Shown: piece by piece, positions 35,035 to 43,008 of the stretch
Layout of the letters: each line of letters starts with the position of its first letter
Numbering within the stretch: position 1 is the stretch's first letter
NCBI RefSeq assembly: GCF_021228125.1
Contig: NZ_JAJQQS010000020.1
Span: 1-64,000 of the forward strand
DNA from: Streptomyces albireticuli
Lineage (GTDB): Bacteria; Actinomycetota; Actinomycetes; Streptomycetales; Streptomycetaceae
Length of the DNA: 64,000 nucleotides
Direction of reading: 5' to 3'
The notes under the pieces: generated by a model
What the model was told of the DNA's origin: nothing
The model's database searches: none
What the model saw: only the letters and a program-made list of their open reading frames with translations
Program-made: the position numbers and the translations under genes

Positions 35035-36072
35035 TCACGGACCCACGGCCCCGTTCCCGTTCGTCCTGCCGGCCCCGCCACCCTCGTCGTCCTGCCCGGC
35101 GAGGGCGCGTGCGGCGCGCAGCAGGCGTTGTCCGCACTGTTCGAGGTGTGAGGCGAGTTCGGGGGTGCCCCCGATGGTGTCGGAGGGGCCGAGGTCGACG
35201 GTGAGGAGCTGCTCGACGATGTGGAAGGGGTTGTCGGCGGCGAGGTCGAGGGTGCTGGTGTGGTCGTCGAGGGGGCGTACGCGGTCGGGGAGGGAGTGGG
35301 TGCGGGCGCGGACGGTGGCGGCGTCGGCCGGGACCACGGCGTGGAAGGCGTAGCGGGCGGGGGCGGCGGCCAGGCGCGCGGCGACGTAGGCGGCCGCGTC
35401 CGCGGCGGGCAGCGCGCGAGGGGTGACGCGGTGGCCGGTGGGGGCGGGGTCGGTGAGGCGGTCGGCGCGGAAGAGGCGCCATTCGCCGAGGCCGGTGTCG
35501 TAGGCGACGAGGTACCAGACGGGAGTGGCGGCCACCAGGGAGTGCGGCTCGGCCCGGCGCGGTCCGGTCTCTCCCTTGCCGGTGCGGTAGGTGAAGGTGA
35601 CGGTCTCGTGGTCGTGGCAGGCGGCGGCCAGGGTGGCCAGGACGGTGGGGTCGGCCGTCGGGCCGGTGCTCCAGGGGACGGGGAGCGGGGCGGTGGTGGC
35701 CTGGATCGCGGCCACCTGGTGCCGTAGACGGGCTGGCAGGACCTGTTCGAGCTTGGCCAGGGCGCGCACGGCGGTCTCCTCGATGCCGGCGACGCCGCTG
35801 GTGGCGGTGCGCAGGGCGACGGCGACGGCCACGGCCTCCTCGTCGTCCAGGAGCAGCGGGGGGAGGGCGGCCCCGGCGGCCAGGCGGTAGCCGCCGGCGG
35901 TGCCGGTGGTGCCCTTGACGGGGTAGCCGAGCGTGCGGAGCCGGTCGATGTCGCGGCGGATGGTGCGCAGGGTGACGCCGAGCCGTTCGGCCAGTTCGGT
36001 GCCGGACCAGGTGCGGCGCGTCTGGAGCAGGGAGAGCAGGCGCAGCATGCGGGCGGGCAGGTCCTGGGTCAT
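35035..36072 (-). CDS. YafY-type HTH-WYL transcriptional regulator
   Basis: This 345-residue regulator has an N-terminal HTH_11/DeoR-like helix-turn-helix (ELAERLGVTLRTIRRDIDRL, about 25-45) followed by a WYL domain with TFTYRTGKG and PVWYLVAYDTGLGEWRLFRADR, plus a WCX C-terminus. Such proteins often control a neighbouring VOC gene. Here the divergent VOC gene is truncated. The start at 36072 follows GGAGA. Confidence 0.9.
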   Translation of the reverse strand: MTQDLPARMLRLLSLLQTRRTWSGTELAERLGVTLRTIRRDIDRLRTLGYPVKGTTGTAGGYRLAAGAALPPLLLDDEEAVAVAVALRTATSGVAGIEETAVRALAKLEQVLPARLRHQVAAIQATTAPLPVPWSTGPTADPTVLATLAAACHDHETVTFTYRTGKGETGPRRAEPHSLVAATPVWYLVAYDTGLGEWRLFRADRLTDPAPTGHRVTPRALPAADAAAYVAARLAAAPARYAFHAVVPADAATVRARTHSLPDRVRPLDDHTSTLDLAADNPFHIVEQLLTVDLGPSDTIGGTPELASHLEQCGQRLLRAARALAGQDDEGGGAGRTNGNGAVGP

Positions 36073-36166
36073 GTTCTCCAGGCTGCCAGGCATTGGTGAC
36101 GTGAGGTGTCCTAAAGGGCCTCTAGCGTGGGACACGTCCGGATGTTCCGCGCAGATAGAAAAAATC

Positions 36167-36340
36167 ATGATTACTGGGCTGAACACGGCCACCGTCCGGG
36201 TGCTCGACCAGGACACGGCCAAGGCGTTCTTCACCGACAAGTTCGGCCTGGAGATGCGCGCGGCTCCGGCCGCCGGGAGGGCGATCCCGCCCTCCCGGCG
36301 CACGACCGTTGGCCGCACCGGCGGCCGGTGGAAACGATGA
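36167..36340 (+). pseudogene. Truncated VOC/glyoxalase-family gene
   Basis: The first 32 residues, starting MITGLNTATVRVLDQDTAKA, are a normal VOC-domain beginning (first beta strand and helix). The rest (AGRAIPPSRRTTVGRT...) has no similarity to the fold and stops at 57 residues. The usual 120-130 residues are missing. It is divergent from the WYL regulator by 94 bp and was probably its target gene. Confidence 0.65.
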
Positions 36341-36383
36341 CCACAGCGGGCCCTTCCGGGCTGTCCGACGACAGGGTGGAGCC

Positions 36384-36707
36384 ATGGCTTACGACGAAGT
36401 ACTCGCGGAACGCGTGAGGGAACGGCTGGAGCCGGAGGGGGTGGTCGCGAAGAAGATGTTCAGCGGGCTGACGTTCCTCTTCCAGGGGAACGCGCTGGCC
36501 AACCTCTACGACGAGGGCCTGATGGTGCGTGTCGGCAAGGAGCGGACCGCCGAGGCCCTGGAGCACCCCGGGGCCAGGCCGCTGGTGATGCGGGGCAAGG
36601 AGCAGCGGGGGTGGGTCGTGCTGGCGGAGGAGACCCTCGACGACGACGTTCTGGACGGCTGGCTGCAATGGGCCATGGACGTCACCGCGGAGCTCCCGCC
36701 CAAGTGA
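36384..36707 (+). CDS. TfoX/Sxy N-terminal domain protein
   Basis: The 107-residue protein matches the TfoX N-terminal domain: ERVRERLEPEGVVAKKMFSGLTFLFQ type start, MVRVGKE and RGWVVLAEETLDDDVLDGWL. Despite the name, stand-alone actinobacterial members are not shown to control competence. ATG preceded by GGTGGAGCC. Confidence 0.85.
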   Translation: MAYDEVLAERVRERLEPEGVVAKKMFSGLTFLFQGNALANLYDEGLMVRVGKERTAEALEHPGARPLVMRGKEQRGWVVLAEETLDDDVLDGWLQWAMDVTAELPPK

Positions 36708-36800
36708 GCGCGCGGCCCGGCACGGCCGCCCGGGCCAGGGGCCTGCCGGGGTGAAGGCGCTCCGGGGCGCGGTGCCTGCCGGGAGTCCGCCGTTGTCGCG

Positions 36801-37400
36801 TCAGACGCGGCTGTCGTGCGGGGGAGCGGGGGGCAAGGGGGTGAGGAGGCGGCGCAGGCAGGTCTCGATCTCGGTGCGGGTGGGGGTCTGGGTGCCGGCG
36901 AGGCCGCGCAGAGTGAGGCCGGTGATGGCGACGGCGGCTGTGGTGGCGGTGACGGGGTCCGTGTAGTGGGCGAGGGTGTCGATGGTGAGCTGGATGTACT
37001 GGTCGGCGACGGGGCGCAGGGCCGGCCGGCGCAGGGCGGCGAGATAGAGCTCGAATTCCAGGACCTGCTGGTCGCGCTGGGGGCCGAAGCAGTCCAGAAG
37101 GGCGTCGGTGAGCAGGACGGTCAGCTGGTCGGCGGTGAGGCCGGGGCGTCGGGCGGCCCAGTCCTGAAGGTAGGCGGCGTAGCGGTCGACGGCGCGCTGG
37201 AGGGCCGCGGTGATCAGGTCGTCCTTGGTGGCGAAGTGGTAGGTGGTCGCTCCCAGGGGGACGCCGGCCTTCTCGGCGACGGCACGGTGCGTGAGGCCCT
37301 CGATGCCGCGCTCGGCGATGACTTGCTCGGTGGCCGCGGTGATCTCCTCGATCCGCTTCTGAGGGTCACGCCGGCGGCGGGCGGGCTGGTCGGTGGGCAT
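36801..37400 (-). CDS. TetR-family transcriptional repressor
   Basis: This 199-residue TetR regulator has the HTH (LTHRAVAEKAGVPLGATTYHF) at about residues 36-56 and a variable helical ligand domain. The ATG at 37400 follows GGAGAGGACC. It is divergent from a pair of VOC genes. Palindromes with AGTAC half-sites lie both just upstream of its own start and in front of the VOC genes, so it probably represses both. Confidence 0.9.
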   Translation of the reverse strand: MPTDQPARRRRDPQKRIEEITAATEQVIAERGIEGLTHRAVAEKAGVPLGATTYHFATKDDLITAALQRAVDRYAAYLQDWAARRPGLTADQLTVLLTDALLDCFGPQRDQQVLEFELYLAALRRPALRPVADQYIQLTIDTLAHYTDPVTATTAAVAITGLTLRGLAGTQTPTRTEIETCLRRLLTPLPPAPPHDSRV

Positions 37401-37435
37401 GTCCGGTCCTCTCCACGGAGACGCTTCAACTTTAC

Positions 37436-37449
37436 AGTACATGTGTACT
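37436..37449. promoter_or_regulatory. TetR operator candidate near its own promoter
   Basis: AGTACATGTGTACT is a 14-bp palindrome with perfect 6-nt arms, 36 bp upstream of the tetR start. Between it and the second site (37451-37611) the 330-bp gap holds no gene. Confidence 0.6.
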
Positions 37450-37611
37450 TCTTTGCTCGCCAAACCCCGTTCCGCCGGCTCCCGTCTCCAGGGGGCGGCT
37501 GGGGTCGCCTGCCCTTATCGCCCGCGCGGGGATTTGCCGCACCTCTCCGGGGCGAGGCTTCCATGCATCCCAAAAAGGTGTGATGTCCGTATTGCGCAAT
37601 CCCTTGGCGCT

Positions 37612-37632
37612 CCAGTACGGTACTAATGTACT
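37612..37632. promoter_or_regulatory. TetR operator candidate in front of the VOC operon
   Basis: CAGTACGGTACTAATGTACTG contains the same AGTAC/GTACT half-sites as the site at 37436, once as AGTAC-G-GTACT and once as CAGTAC...GTACTG around a 9-nt centre. It overlaps a TACTAAT that could be the -10 box, about 100 bp before the VOC start. Confidence 0.55.
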
Positions 37633-37730
37633 GAACGGCGGAGGCGAGTGCCCCGCGACGTTCCCGCGGGACGGGCCCCCGCTTCTGAAGGCCCCCGCGG
37701 TTCCCCCTCAAGGCTCAAGGAGTGCCCCCC

Positions 37731-38114
37731 ATGAAGGCTCCCGCTATCGCCCCCTGCCTCGGTGTGAAGGACACCGGCGCGTCCGTCGGCTTCTACGAGA
37801 AGCTCGGCTTCACGGCCCTGCCGGCCGGCGACGACCCGAACGATGACATCCGCTCGCTGCTCTTCGGCGACGCGTTCGCGCTGATGGTCTACCGCGACGC
37901 GCACCTGCGTGACTGGCTGCCGGTCCTGAAGGACACCCCGGTCGGCGCGTTCGGCATGTTCTACCTGGCGGTCGACGACTTCGACGCCTACGTCGCCGGG
38001 ATCCGCCCCCTGGTGGACGCCGTGAAGGAAGGCACCCACGACGGCCAGCCGATCTTCTACTTCGCCGACCCCGACGGCTACGTCATCGGCGTCGTGCAGA
38101 AGCGGGAGTGGTGA
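37731..38114 (+). CDS. VOC-family protein (glyoxalase/bleomycin-resistance fold)
   Basis: This 127-residue VOC protein has paired beta-alpha-beta-beta-beta modules: PCLGVKDTGASVGFYEKLGF, ALMVYRDAHLRDWL, MFYLAVDDFDAYVAG and IFYFADPDGYVIGV. The substrate is unknown. AAGGAG lies 8 nt before the ATG. Its stop nearly touches the next VOC gene, forming a two-gene operon under probable TetR control. Confidence 0.87.
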   Translation: MKAPAIAPCLGVKDTGASVGFYEKLGFTALPAGDDPNDDIRSLLFGDAFALMVYRDAHLRDWLPVLKDTPVGAFGMFYLAVDDFDAYVAGIRPLVDAVKEGTHDGQPIFYFADPDGYVIGVVQKREW

Positions 38115-38119
38115 GCGCC

Positions 38120-38533
38120 ATGACCACGACCGCAACCTCCGCCGCCACCGCCAAGGTCGCCTCGTACGCCTTCTGGGCCCGCGACGGCAAAGAGCTCGCC
38201 ACCTTCTACGCCGCCGCCCTGGGCTACCAGCTCGTGCGGGAATACCCCAACGAGGAAGGCGTGCCGACCGCGTTCCTGGTCAGTGACGCCGACGGCAGCG
38301 TCCTTTACACCTTCTACACCGCCCGCGACTACCAGGCGCCGAACTGGCCGCAGGACGAGCTGCCCTTCCACCTCGACCTGTCCTTCGACGACGTCGAGGC
38401 GGGGGAGAAGCGGCTGCTGGAGCTGGGCGCGACCAAGCCGGACCACCAGCCCGGAGGCGGACAGTGGACGGTCCTGCTCGACCCGTCGGGCCAGCCGTTC
38501 TGTATCAGCCCTGCCGCCAACTGGCAGTACTGA
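38120..38533 (+). CDS. VOC-family protein (glyoxalase-like)
   Basis: This is a 137-residue VOC protein with ASYAFWARDGKELATFYAAAL, LPFHLDLSFDDVEAGEKRLL and a LLDPSGQPFCI ending, as in the Glyoxalase-like (Gly_18) subgroup. It lies 5 nt after the stop of the previous VOC gene; GGGAG at 38104-38108 serves as ribosome-binding site. A GTG at 38111 is an alternative start. Confidence 0.87.
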   Translation: MTTTATSAATAKVASYAFWARDGKELATFYAAALGYQLVREYPNEEGVPTAFLVSDADGSVLYTFYTARDYQAPNWPQDELPFHLDLSFDDVEAGEKRLLELGATKPDHQPGGGQWTVLLDPSGQPFCISPAANWQY

Positions 38534-38624
38534 CGTCCCTTTTGGGATCCGGTGCCGGGTCCTGCCCCACCTGCGGCCCGGCACCGGCCCGCGCTTCCCT
38601 CCCGCATCCCGCCCCCGGCGGCTG

Positions 38625-38927
38625 TCCGAAGCCCTGCCGAAGGAGACCTTCCCCGCCGCCCGTGTCGTCAAGACCTTCAACATGGCCGCCCGTCTCATGG
38701 CCGACCCCGCCTCCCTCGCCGGAGCGGACCACACCATGTTCCTGAGCGGCGACGACGCCGACGCCAAGGCCCAGGTCCGTGAACTGCTGACCGCCTACGG
38801 GTGGAAGGACATCGTCGACCTGGGCGAACTGACCACCGCACGTGCCACCGAGATGCTCCAGCCCCTCTACCTCACGCTCGTACGCGCCCTGGGCCACGAG
38901 CACTTCAACCTCAGCCTGGTCCGCTGA
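38625..38927 (+). pseudogene. C-terminal remnant of an NADPH-dependent F420 reductase-like gene
   Basis: From SEALPKETFPAARVVKTFN to the stop, the frame matches the second half of the NAD(P)-binding reductase family (MFLSGDDADAKAQVREL, ELTTARATEMLQPLYL). The N-terminal GxGxxG half is absent and the upstream part of the frame is unrelated to the fold. It is a 5'-truncated gene. Positions 38534-38624 hold nothing else. Confidence 0.75.
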
Positions 38928-38962
38928 CCACACCGCCTCCGCGAACCCGAAAGACCCGCACG

Positions 38963-40162
38963 ATGACCGCCCTGCGCCGTATCACTCCCGCCGAACGCCG
39001 TGCCCGGCTCGCCGCGCGGCACCTCCTCGCTCCGGACCGCCGGGCCGCGGGCCCGCGGGAAGTGGCGGAGGCCCTCATAGGTCTGCACGCCACCGACCCC
39101 GCCACCGTCTTCCTCTCCGCCGCCGCCCGGATGTCCGCCCCCACGGCCGCGGCCGTCGACCACGCCCTCTACGGCGCGACGCCCCCGCTCGCCCGTATCC
39201 GGTGCATGCGCCGCACCATGTTCGTCACGCCCCACCACCTCGCGCCCGCCCTCCACGCCGCCACCGCCAAGGACGCGGGTCGCGACCGCGATGCCGCCGT
39301 GGAGCACCTGCGCGCCACGCTGGGCTGGTCACCGGCCCGCTACGCGGCCGTGGAGAAGGCCACCCTCGCCGCCTTGACCGCCCGCGGCCGGGCCACCGCC
39401 GCCGAACTCGCCGCGGACGTCCCCGACCTGCGCGAGGACTACGCCGTCAACGCCGGCAAGCCGTACGAGACCCGCCGGCGCGTGAGTGCCCCGGTCCTGG
39501 GCACCCTCGCCGCCGAAGGGCGCGTCCGCCGTACCCGCCCGGCCGGTTCGTGGACCTCCGCGCAGTACCGCTGGGAGCGGGCCGAACCGTTCCCCGCCGT
39601 GCCCGCGGCCGAGGCGAGGGCCGTGCTGGCCCGGCACTACCTGGCCGCGTTCGGGCCTGTCACCGAAGCGGATGTGAAGTGGTGGACGGGCTGGACGCTG
39701 ACCGACACCCGCAAGGCCGTCGCCGCCACCGGCGCCGAAGCCGTCGAACTCGACGAGGGCACCGGCTACCTCCTCCCCGAGGACAACCAGCCCCCGGCCG
39801 AGACCGACAGCGAGCCGGAGCCGTGGGTGGCCCTGCTGCCCGGCCTGGACCCCACCCCCATGGGCTGGCGCCACCGCGACTTCTACCTCGACCCCGCCCA
39901 CACCCCGGCCCTCTTCGACCGCAACGGCAACATCGGCCCCACCATCTGGGCCGACGGCCGCATCATCGGCGCCTGGGCCCAGCACCCCGGCGGCCATATC
40001 AACCACCACCTCCTCACCGACCCCGGCCGCCACACCCGCGCCCTCATCAACAACGCCGTCCAGCGCCTGTCCATCTTCCTCGACGGCACCCGCGTCACCC
40101 CCTGCTATCGCACCCCCCTCGAACGCGAACTCGCAGCCGCACGCCCCGCCCGCCACGGCTGA
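38963..40162 (+). CDS. Winged-helix DNA-binding protein of the AlkZ/HTH_42 family
   Basis: The 399-residue protein has the HTH_42 (DUF1006) architecture of AlkZ/YcaQ DNA glycosylases, with tandem winged helices. Recognisable parts are GLHATDPATVFLSAAAR, LARIRCMRRTMFV, RRRVSAPVLGTLAAEGRV and WVALLPGLDPTPMGW. The usual QxQ/QxD catalytic motif is not seen; LHATD lies at its place, so glycosylase activity is uncertain. It may repair or recognise alkylated DNA. Confidence 0.82.
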   Translation: MTALRRITPAERRARLAARHLLAPDRRAAGPREVAEALIGLHATDPATVFLSAAARMSAPTAAAVDHALYGATPPLARIRCMRRTMFVTPHHLAPALHAATAKDAGRDRDAAVEHLRATLGWSPARYAAVEKATLAALTARGRATAAELAADVPDLREDYAVNAGKPYETRRRVSAPVLGTLAAEGRVRRTRPAGSWTSAQYRWERAEPFPAVPAAEARAVLARHYLAAFGPVTEADVKWWTGWTLTDTRKAVAATGAEAVELDEGTGYLLPEDNQPPAETDSEPEPWVALLPGLDPTPMGWRHRDFYLDPAHTPALFDRNGNIGPTIWADGRIIGAWAQHPGGHINHHLLTDPGRHTRALINNAVQRLSIFLDGTRVTPCYRTPLERELAAARPARHG

Positions 40163-40195
40163 AGCAGCGGCGTTCCTCAGCGGCTGCGGCCCTGG

Positions 40196-40388
40196 CGTGG
40201 GGCTTCCGCAGGATCCGTCGGGAAGCGGGGTGCGTGAAGGTGTGTGACGGTGGGGTCTCCCTCGCCGAGGACGGACCCCTGTTCGACAGCGGGCGCCATC
40301 CCGCACCTCGTCACGCCGCAGTGCACCGCACAGGCCCGCGACACCCTGGGGGACCGGCCCTTCCTCGGGCCGGAGATGAGGGCCGTGT
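40196..40388 (+). pseudogene. Mosaic relic: internally deleted F420-reductase gene joined to an LLM-type oxidoreductase fragment
   Basis: Positions 40203-40255 match the leader of the intact reductase gene (31153-31205) at 49 of 53 bases. The sequence then jumps to that gene's 3' end: 40260-40292 matches 31741-31773 at 31 of 33 bases. The coding region between was deleted. Directly after, a frame reads PHLVTPQCTAQARDTLG and RPFLGPEMRAV, resembling a piece of an LLM-class F420-dependent oxidoreductase. Confidence 0.7.
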
Positions 40389-40418
40389 CCAGGTCGTACT
40401 GCGACGGGGGCAGGGGAG

Positions 40419-40450
40419 AGCCCCCGGAGCACCGATGCGCTCCGGGGGCT
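40419..40450. terminator. Hairpin in the 40.2-40.5 kb gap
   Basis: AGCCCCCGGAGC and GCTCCGGGGGCT form a perfect 12-bp stem with an 8-nt loop. It lies between the plus-strand relic and the convergent gene cluster and can insulate both sides. The rest of 40389-40558 holds no gene. Confidence 0.6.
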
Positions 40451-40528
40451 CCGGCCGGTCGGCCCGGGGTGCCCGCTCGTGTCAGCCGCCTGCTCCGCCA
40501 CGGCGTCGCGTGGCTCCGGCTGCTCCGT

Positions 40529-40554
40529 GGCGGTCCTCCGGCGGGAGGACCGCC
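40529..40554 (-). terminator. Terminator hairpin at the end of the minus-strand operon
   Basis: GGCGGTCCTCC and GGAGGACCGCC are perfect 11-bp arms, starting 4 nt after the stop of the following minus-strand gene. It is a good candidate for the operon terminator. Confidence 0.65.
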
Positions 40555-40558
40555 AAGG

Positions 40559-41662
40559 TCATCCGGCCTGAACCCGGAGGGAGGTGGAAGCCGACTTCTT
40601 GGTGCCCACGACGAAGGTCAGGCTGGTGTCCCGGGCCGGACCGTGGGCGAGAGCCTTCACCGCGATCATCACCAGGGAATTCGAGCCCTTCCCCGACAAG
40701 GCCAGGTCGATGTTCTCGAAGGTGACGGTCTGGCCCTGCCGCGGCAGGGTCTCGTCGTAGCGCGACTCGTTCCCGTAGTCGTCCCGCACGATCAGCTGAA
40801 CCAGGTTGTTGTTCTCGGGGACGAACTGCAGGCCCGTCGCCGGCGGGAGGGTCACCCGGACGGTCTGCCGGGAGACGTCGCCCTCTTCACCGGCCTGCAG
40901 GTGCACACCCGGGTAGTAGGTCTTGCCGTCGCGTGGCAGCGGCATCGGGTCCCCGCTCGGTGACACGGAGAAGCCCGAGTCGTGGAGCCGCACGGACACA
41001 TCCGCCAGCTGCGCGCCGGAGTAGAACCCGAGCTGGGTGTCGTCCGCGAACTTGATGTAGGCCTCCGTCGACACGGCGGTGAAGGAACGCCGGTGCTGCT
41101 CCCAGTACCGCGCCCAGATACCGCCCACGACCGTCGTGTCGGCGGCCCGGACCTCGACGAGAGCCCTGTCCAGTGCCGAGGTCCTGTCCGCGTACGGGGA
41201 GGAGCCGTCCGTGATGCTGTACTGCATCCGCACCGGATGCGGGCTGCCTTGGGCGAACGCGGCCCCCGCCAGGAAGGCGACGTCGTACCGGGCTCCGGGG
41301 ATCAGCCCGGAGACGCGTTGGCCCACGAAACCGTGCCACAGGTCGCCGGCGCCGATGAGGTCGACGCAGTTGCTGCCGTGGGACGCGTCCCGCCAGGGGT
41401 TCTGGTCGAACGCGTAGCTGTGGCTGCGGACGTCGATGTAGTTCTCCCGCGGTCCCCGGTCGTTGCCGAGGTTCTCGCCGTTGCTGCCGTAGTCCCACTG
41501 GGCGAGGTAGACGTTTCCGGCGTGGGCGACCGCGTTGAGGTAGTTGTACTCGGATTCCAGGAACTTGGGCGCGTCCTGGAATCCGCCGTCCCTCACCAGG
41601 TTGGGATTGGGGTTGCCGCTGTCCGCGGTGGGGGTCTGCAGAACGGGGAAGGTCGTTGTCAC
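40559..41662 (-). CDS. Uncharacterised protein: carbohydrate-binding-like N-terminus plus shared beta module
   Basis: The function of this 367-residue protein is not recognised. The first 215 or so residues (NLVRDGGFQDAPKFLESEYN, then GLIPGARYDVAFLAGAAF) have the look of a galactose-binding/CBM-like beta sandwich. The C-terminal 130 residues (PGVHLQAGEEGDVSRQTVRV, VTFENIDLALSGKGSNSL, TSLTFVVGTKKSASTSLRV) repeat the module found twice in the protein encoded at 43009-43917. There is no signal peptide. The GTG start follows AAGGAG at 6 nt. It is last in a minus-strand group with the glycosyltransferase. Confidence 0.75.
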   Translation of the reverse strand: MTTTFPVLQTPTADSGNPNPNLVRDGGFQDAPKFLESEYNYLNAVAHAGNVYLAQWDYGSNGENLGNDRGPRENYIDVRSHSYAFDQNPWRDASHGSNCVDLIGAGDLWHGFVGQRVSGLIPGARYDVAFLAGAAFAQGSPHPVRMQYSITDGSSPYADRTSALDRALVEVRAADTTVVGGIWARYWEQHRRSFTAVSTEAYIKFADDTQLGFYSGAQLADVSVRLHDSGFSVSPSGDPMPLPRDGKTYYPGVHLQAGEEGDVSRQTVRVTLPPATGLQFVPENNNLVQLIVRDDYGNESRYDETLPRQGQTVTFENIDLALSGKGSNSLVMIAVKALAHGPARDTSLTFVVGTKKSASTSLRVQAG

Positions 41663-41858
41663 GGTTTTCTCCTTCGTCGGACGGCGCGGGCGACTTCACG
41701 TCGCCTCGCGGGGTGACGGCACATCACCGCCGTCTCTTCGACCCACAGGGCCGCGGTTCGCGCGGGCACGGAGTGCCGCGGCCGCGACTCGTGGAGTTTC
41801 CCGGCGGCCGGGTCGGTCCGACCCGGCGCGGGGCCGGCGCTCCTCCCGGACGCGTCGC

Positions 41859-42968
41859 TCAGCTCGCGGAGAGGGGCGTCGAGGCGTGCGGCGCGCCCGC
41901 CACGCGGAAGGACTTCCGCCGCCTCGCGTCGTACAGCGACTCGACGGCGTCGCACCAGAGGCCGAGGTCGGGGGTCGCGCTGAGCTCGGCGGAGCGGGCC
42001 TTGGCCCGGCGGGAGGCCTTTTCCCAGTTGTCCGGATCCCGCAGTGAACGGAGGGCGTGCAGCCACGCGTTGAGGTCGTCGCGGTAGGCGAAGATCCCCG
42101 CGTCGCCGAGGGCCTCGACCAGGCCCGGGGTGGGGTGGGCGATCACCGGGATGCCGGACGCGAACGCCTCCACGGCCACGCGCCCCCAGGACTCGTACAG
42201 GCTGGGCATGAGTATCACGCGCGAGCGGCCGTAGACGTGCTCGCGCATCTCGTTCCCGGGTACGCCGTCGACGATCTCGCAGTTGGGCAGGCGCGTCGGT
42301 GGCTCGGTCTGCTTCCCGTAGGCGCCGCGCACCCCCAGGAATTCCCATTCCGGCGACCAGGCGGCTATCTGCCAGAAGATGTCGCCGCCCTTGTCGGGGT
42401 TGAGGTTCACCAGGGTCACGCGGTCGCCCGGCGTGGTGCTGTAGTGCTCCGCGATGACGGGCGGGCGGACGACGATCGTGCGCCGGGGCAGGAACTCCTC
42501 GGGGTACCGCCCGTAGTGGATCTCGCCGTCGCGCCGGATCCACTCGCTGTTGTAGACGACGAGGTCCGCTCCGGCCGCGTCGTGGAAGCTGGAGGCGAAG
42601 TTGTCGTGGCAGATCACGACCACGGGTATCCGGCGGGCCTTGGCCAGACCCGACACGATGGGCACGTTCTCGTACTGGGACAGGAGAACGTCGGCCCGCT
42701 GGGCCTCGGCGGCGAAGTCGGCGCCCGCCTGGTAGGGGACGACCCGCACCCCGTCGATGTCGTAGGGCTTCTCGATGGTCCCGGGGTGCGACAGCCACAC
42801 CGTCACGCGGTGGCCGCGCTCGGTCAGCGGGCGCAGCATCGAGTGGAGCATCCACTCGGAGCCGGCGTTGTGGGCCGGGGGGTATCCGTACACCCGGGCC
42901 ACGATGGACATACCGCGCGGCCTGGCGGACGCCGCCGGTCGGGGCGGGCGGGCCGTCACCGTGTTCAC
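41859..42968 (-). CDS. GT4-family glycosyltransferase
   Basis: This is a 369-residue GT-B glycosyltransferase. The N-terminal donor/acceptor domain contains VYGYPPAHNAGSEWMLHSM, and the C-terminal Rossmann domain has VTLVNLNPDKGGDIFWQI, RVILMPSLYESWG and AVEAFASGIPVIAHPTPG, the EX7E-containing nucleotide-sugar site. The protein is soluble. The GTG start follows AAGGAG at 9 nt. Its place between two genes for beta-module proteins suggests that it glycosylates them or a related product (inference). Confidence 0.85.
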   Translation of the reverse strand: MNTVTARPPRPAASARPRGMSIVARVYGYPPAHNAGSEWMLHSMLRPLTERGHRVTVWLSHPGTIEKPYDIDGVRVVPYQAGADFAAEAQRADVLLSQYENVPIVSGLAKARRIPVVVICHDNFASSFHDAAGADLVVYNSEWIRRDGEIHYGRYPEEFLPRRTIVVRPPVIAEHYSTTPGDRVTLVNLNPDKGGDIFWQIAAWSPEWEFLGVRGAYGKQTEPPTRLPNCEIVDGVPGNEMREHVYGRSRVILMPSLYESWGRVAVEAFASGIPVIAHPTPGLVEALGDAGIFAYRDDLNAWLHALRSLRDPDNWEKASRRAKARSAELSATPDLGLWCDAVESLYDARRRKSFRVAGAPHASTPLSAS

Positions 42969-43008
42969 CTGAATCTGCTCCTTCCGGATGGGCGCGAGGC
43001 GGCGGTCG

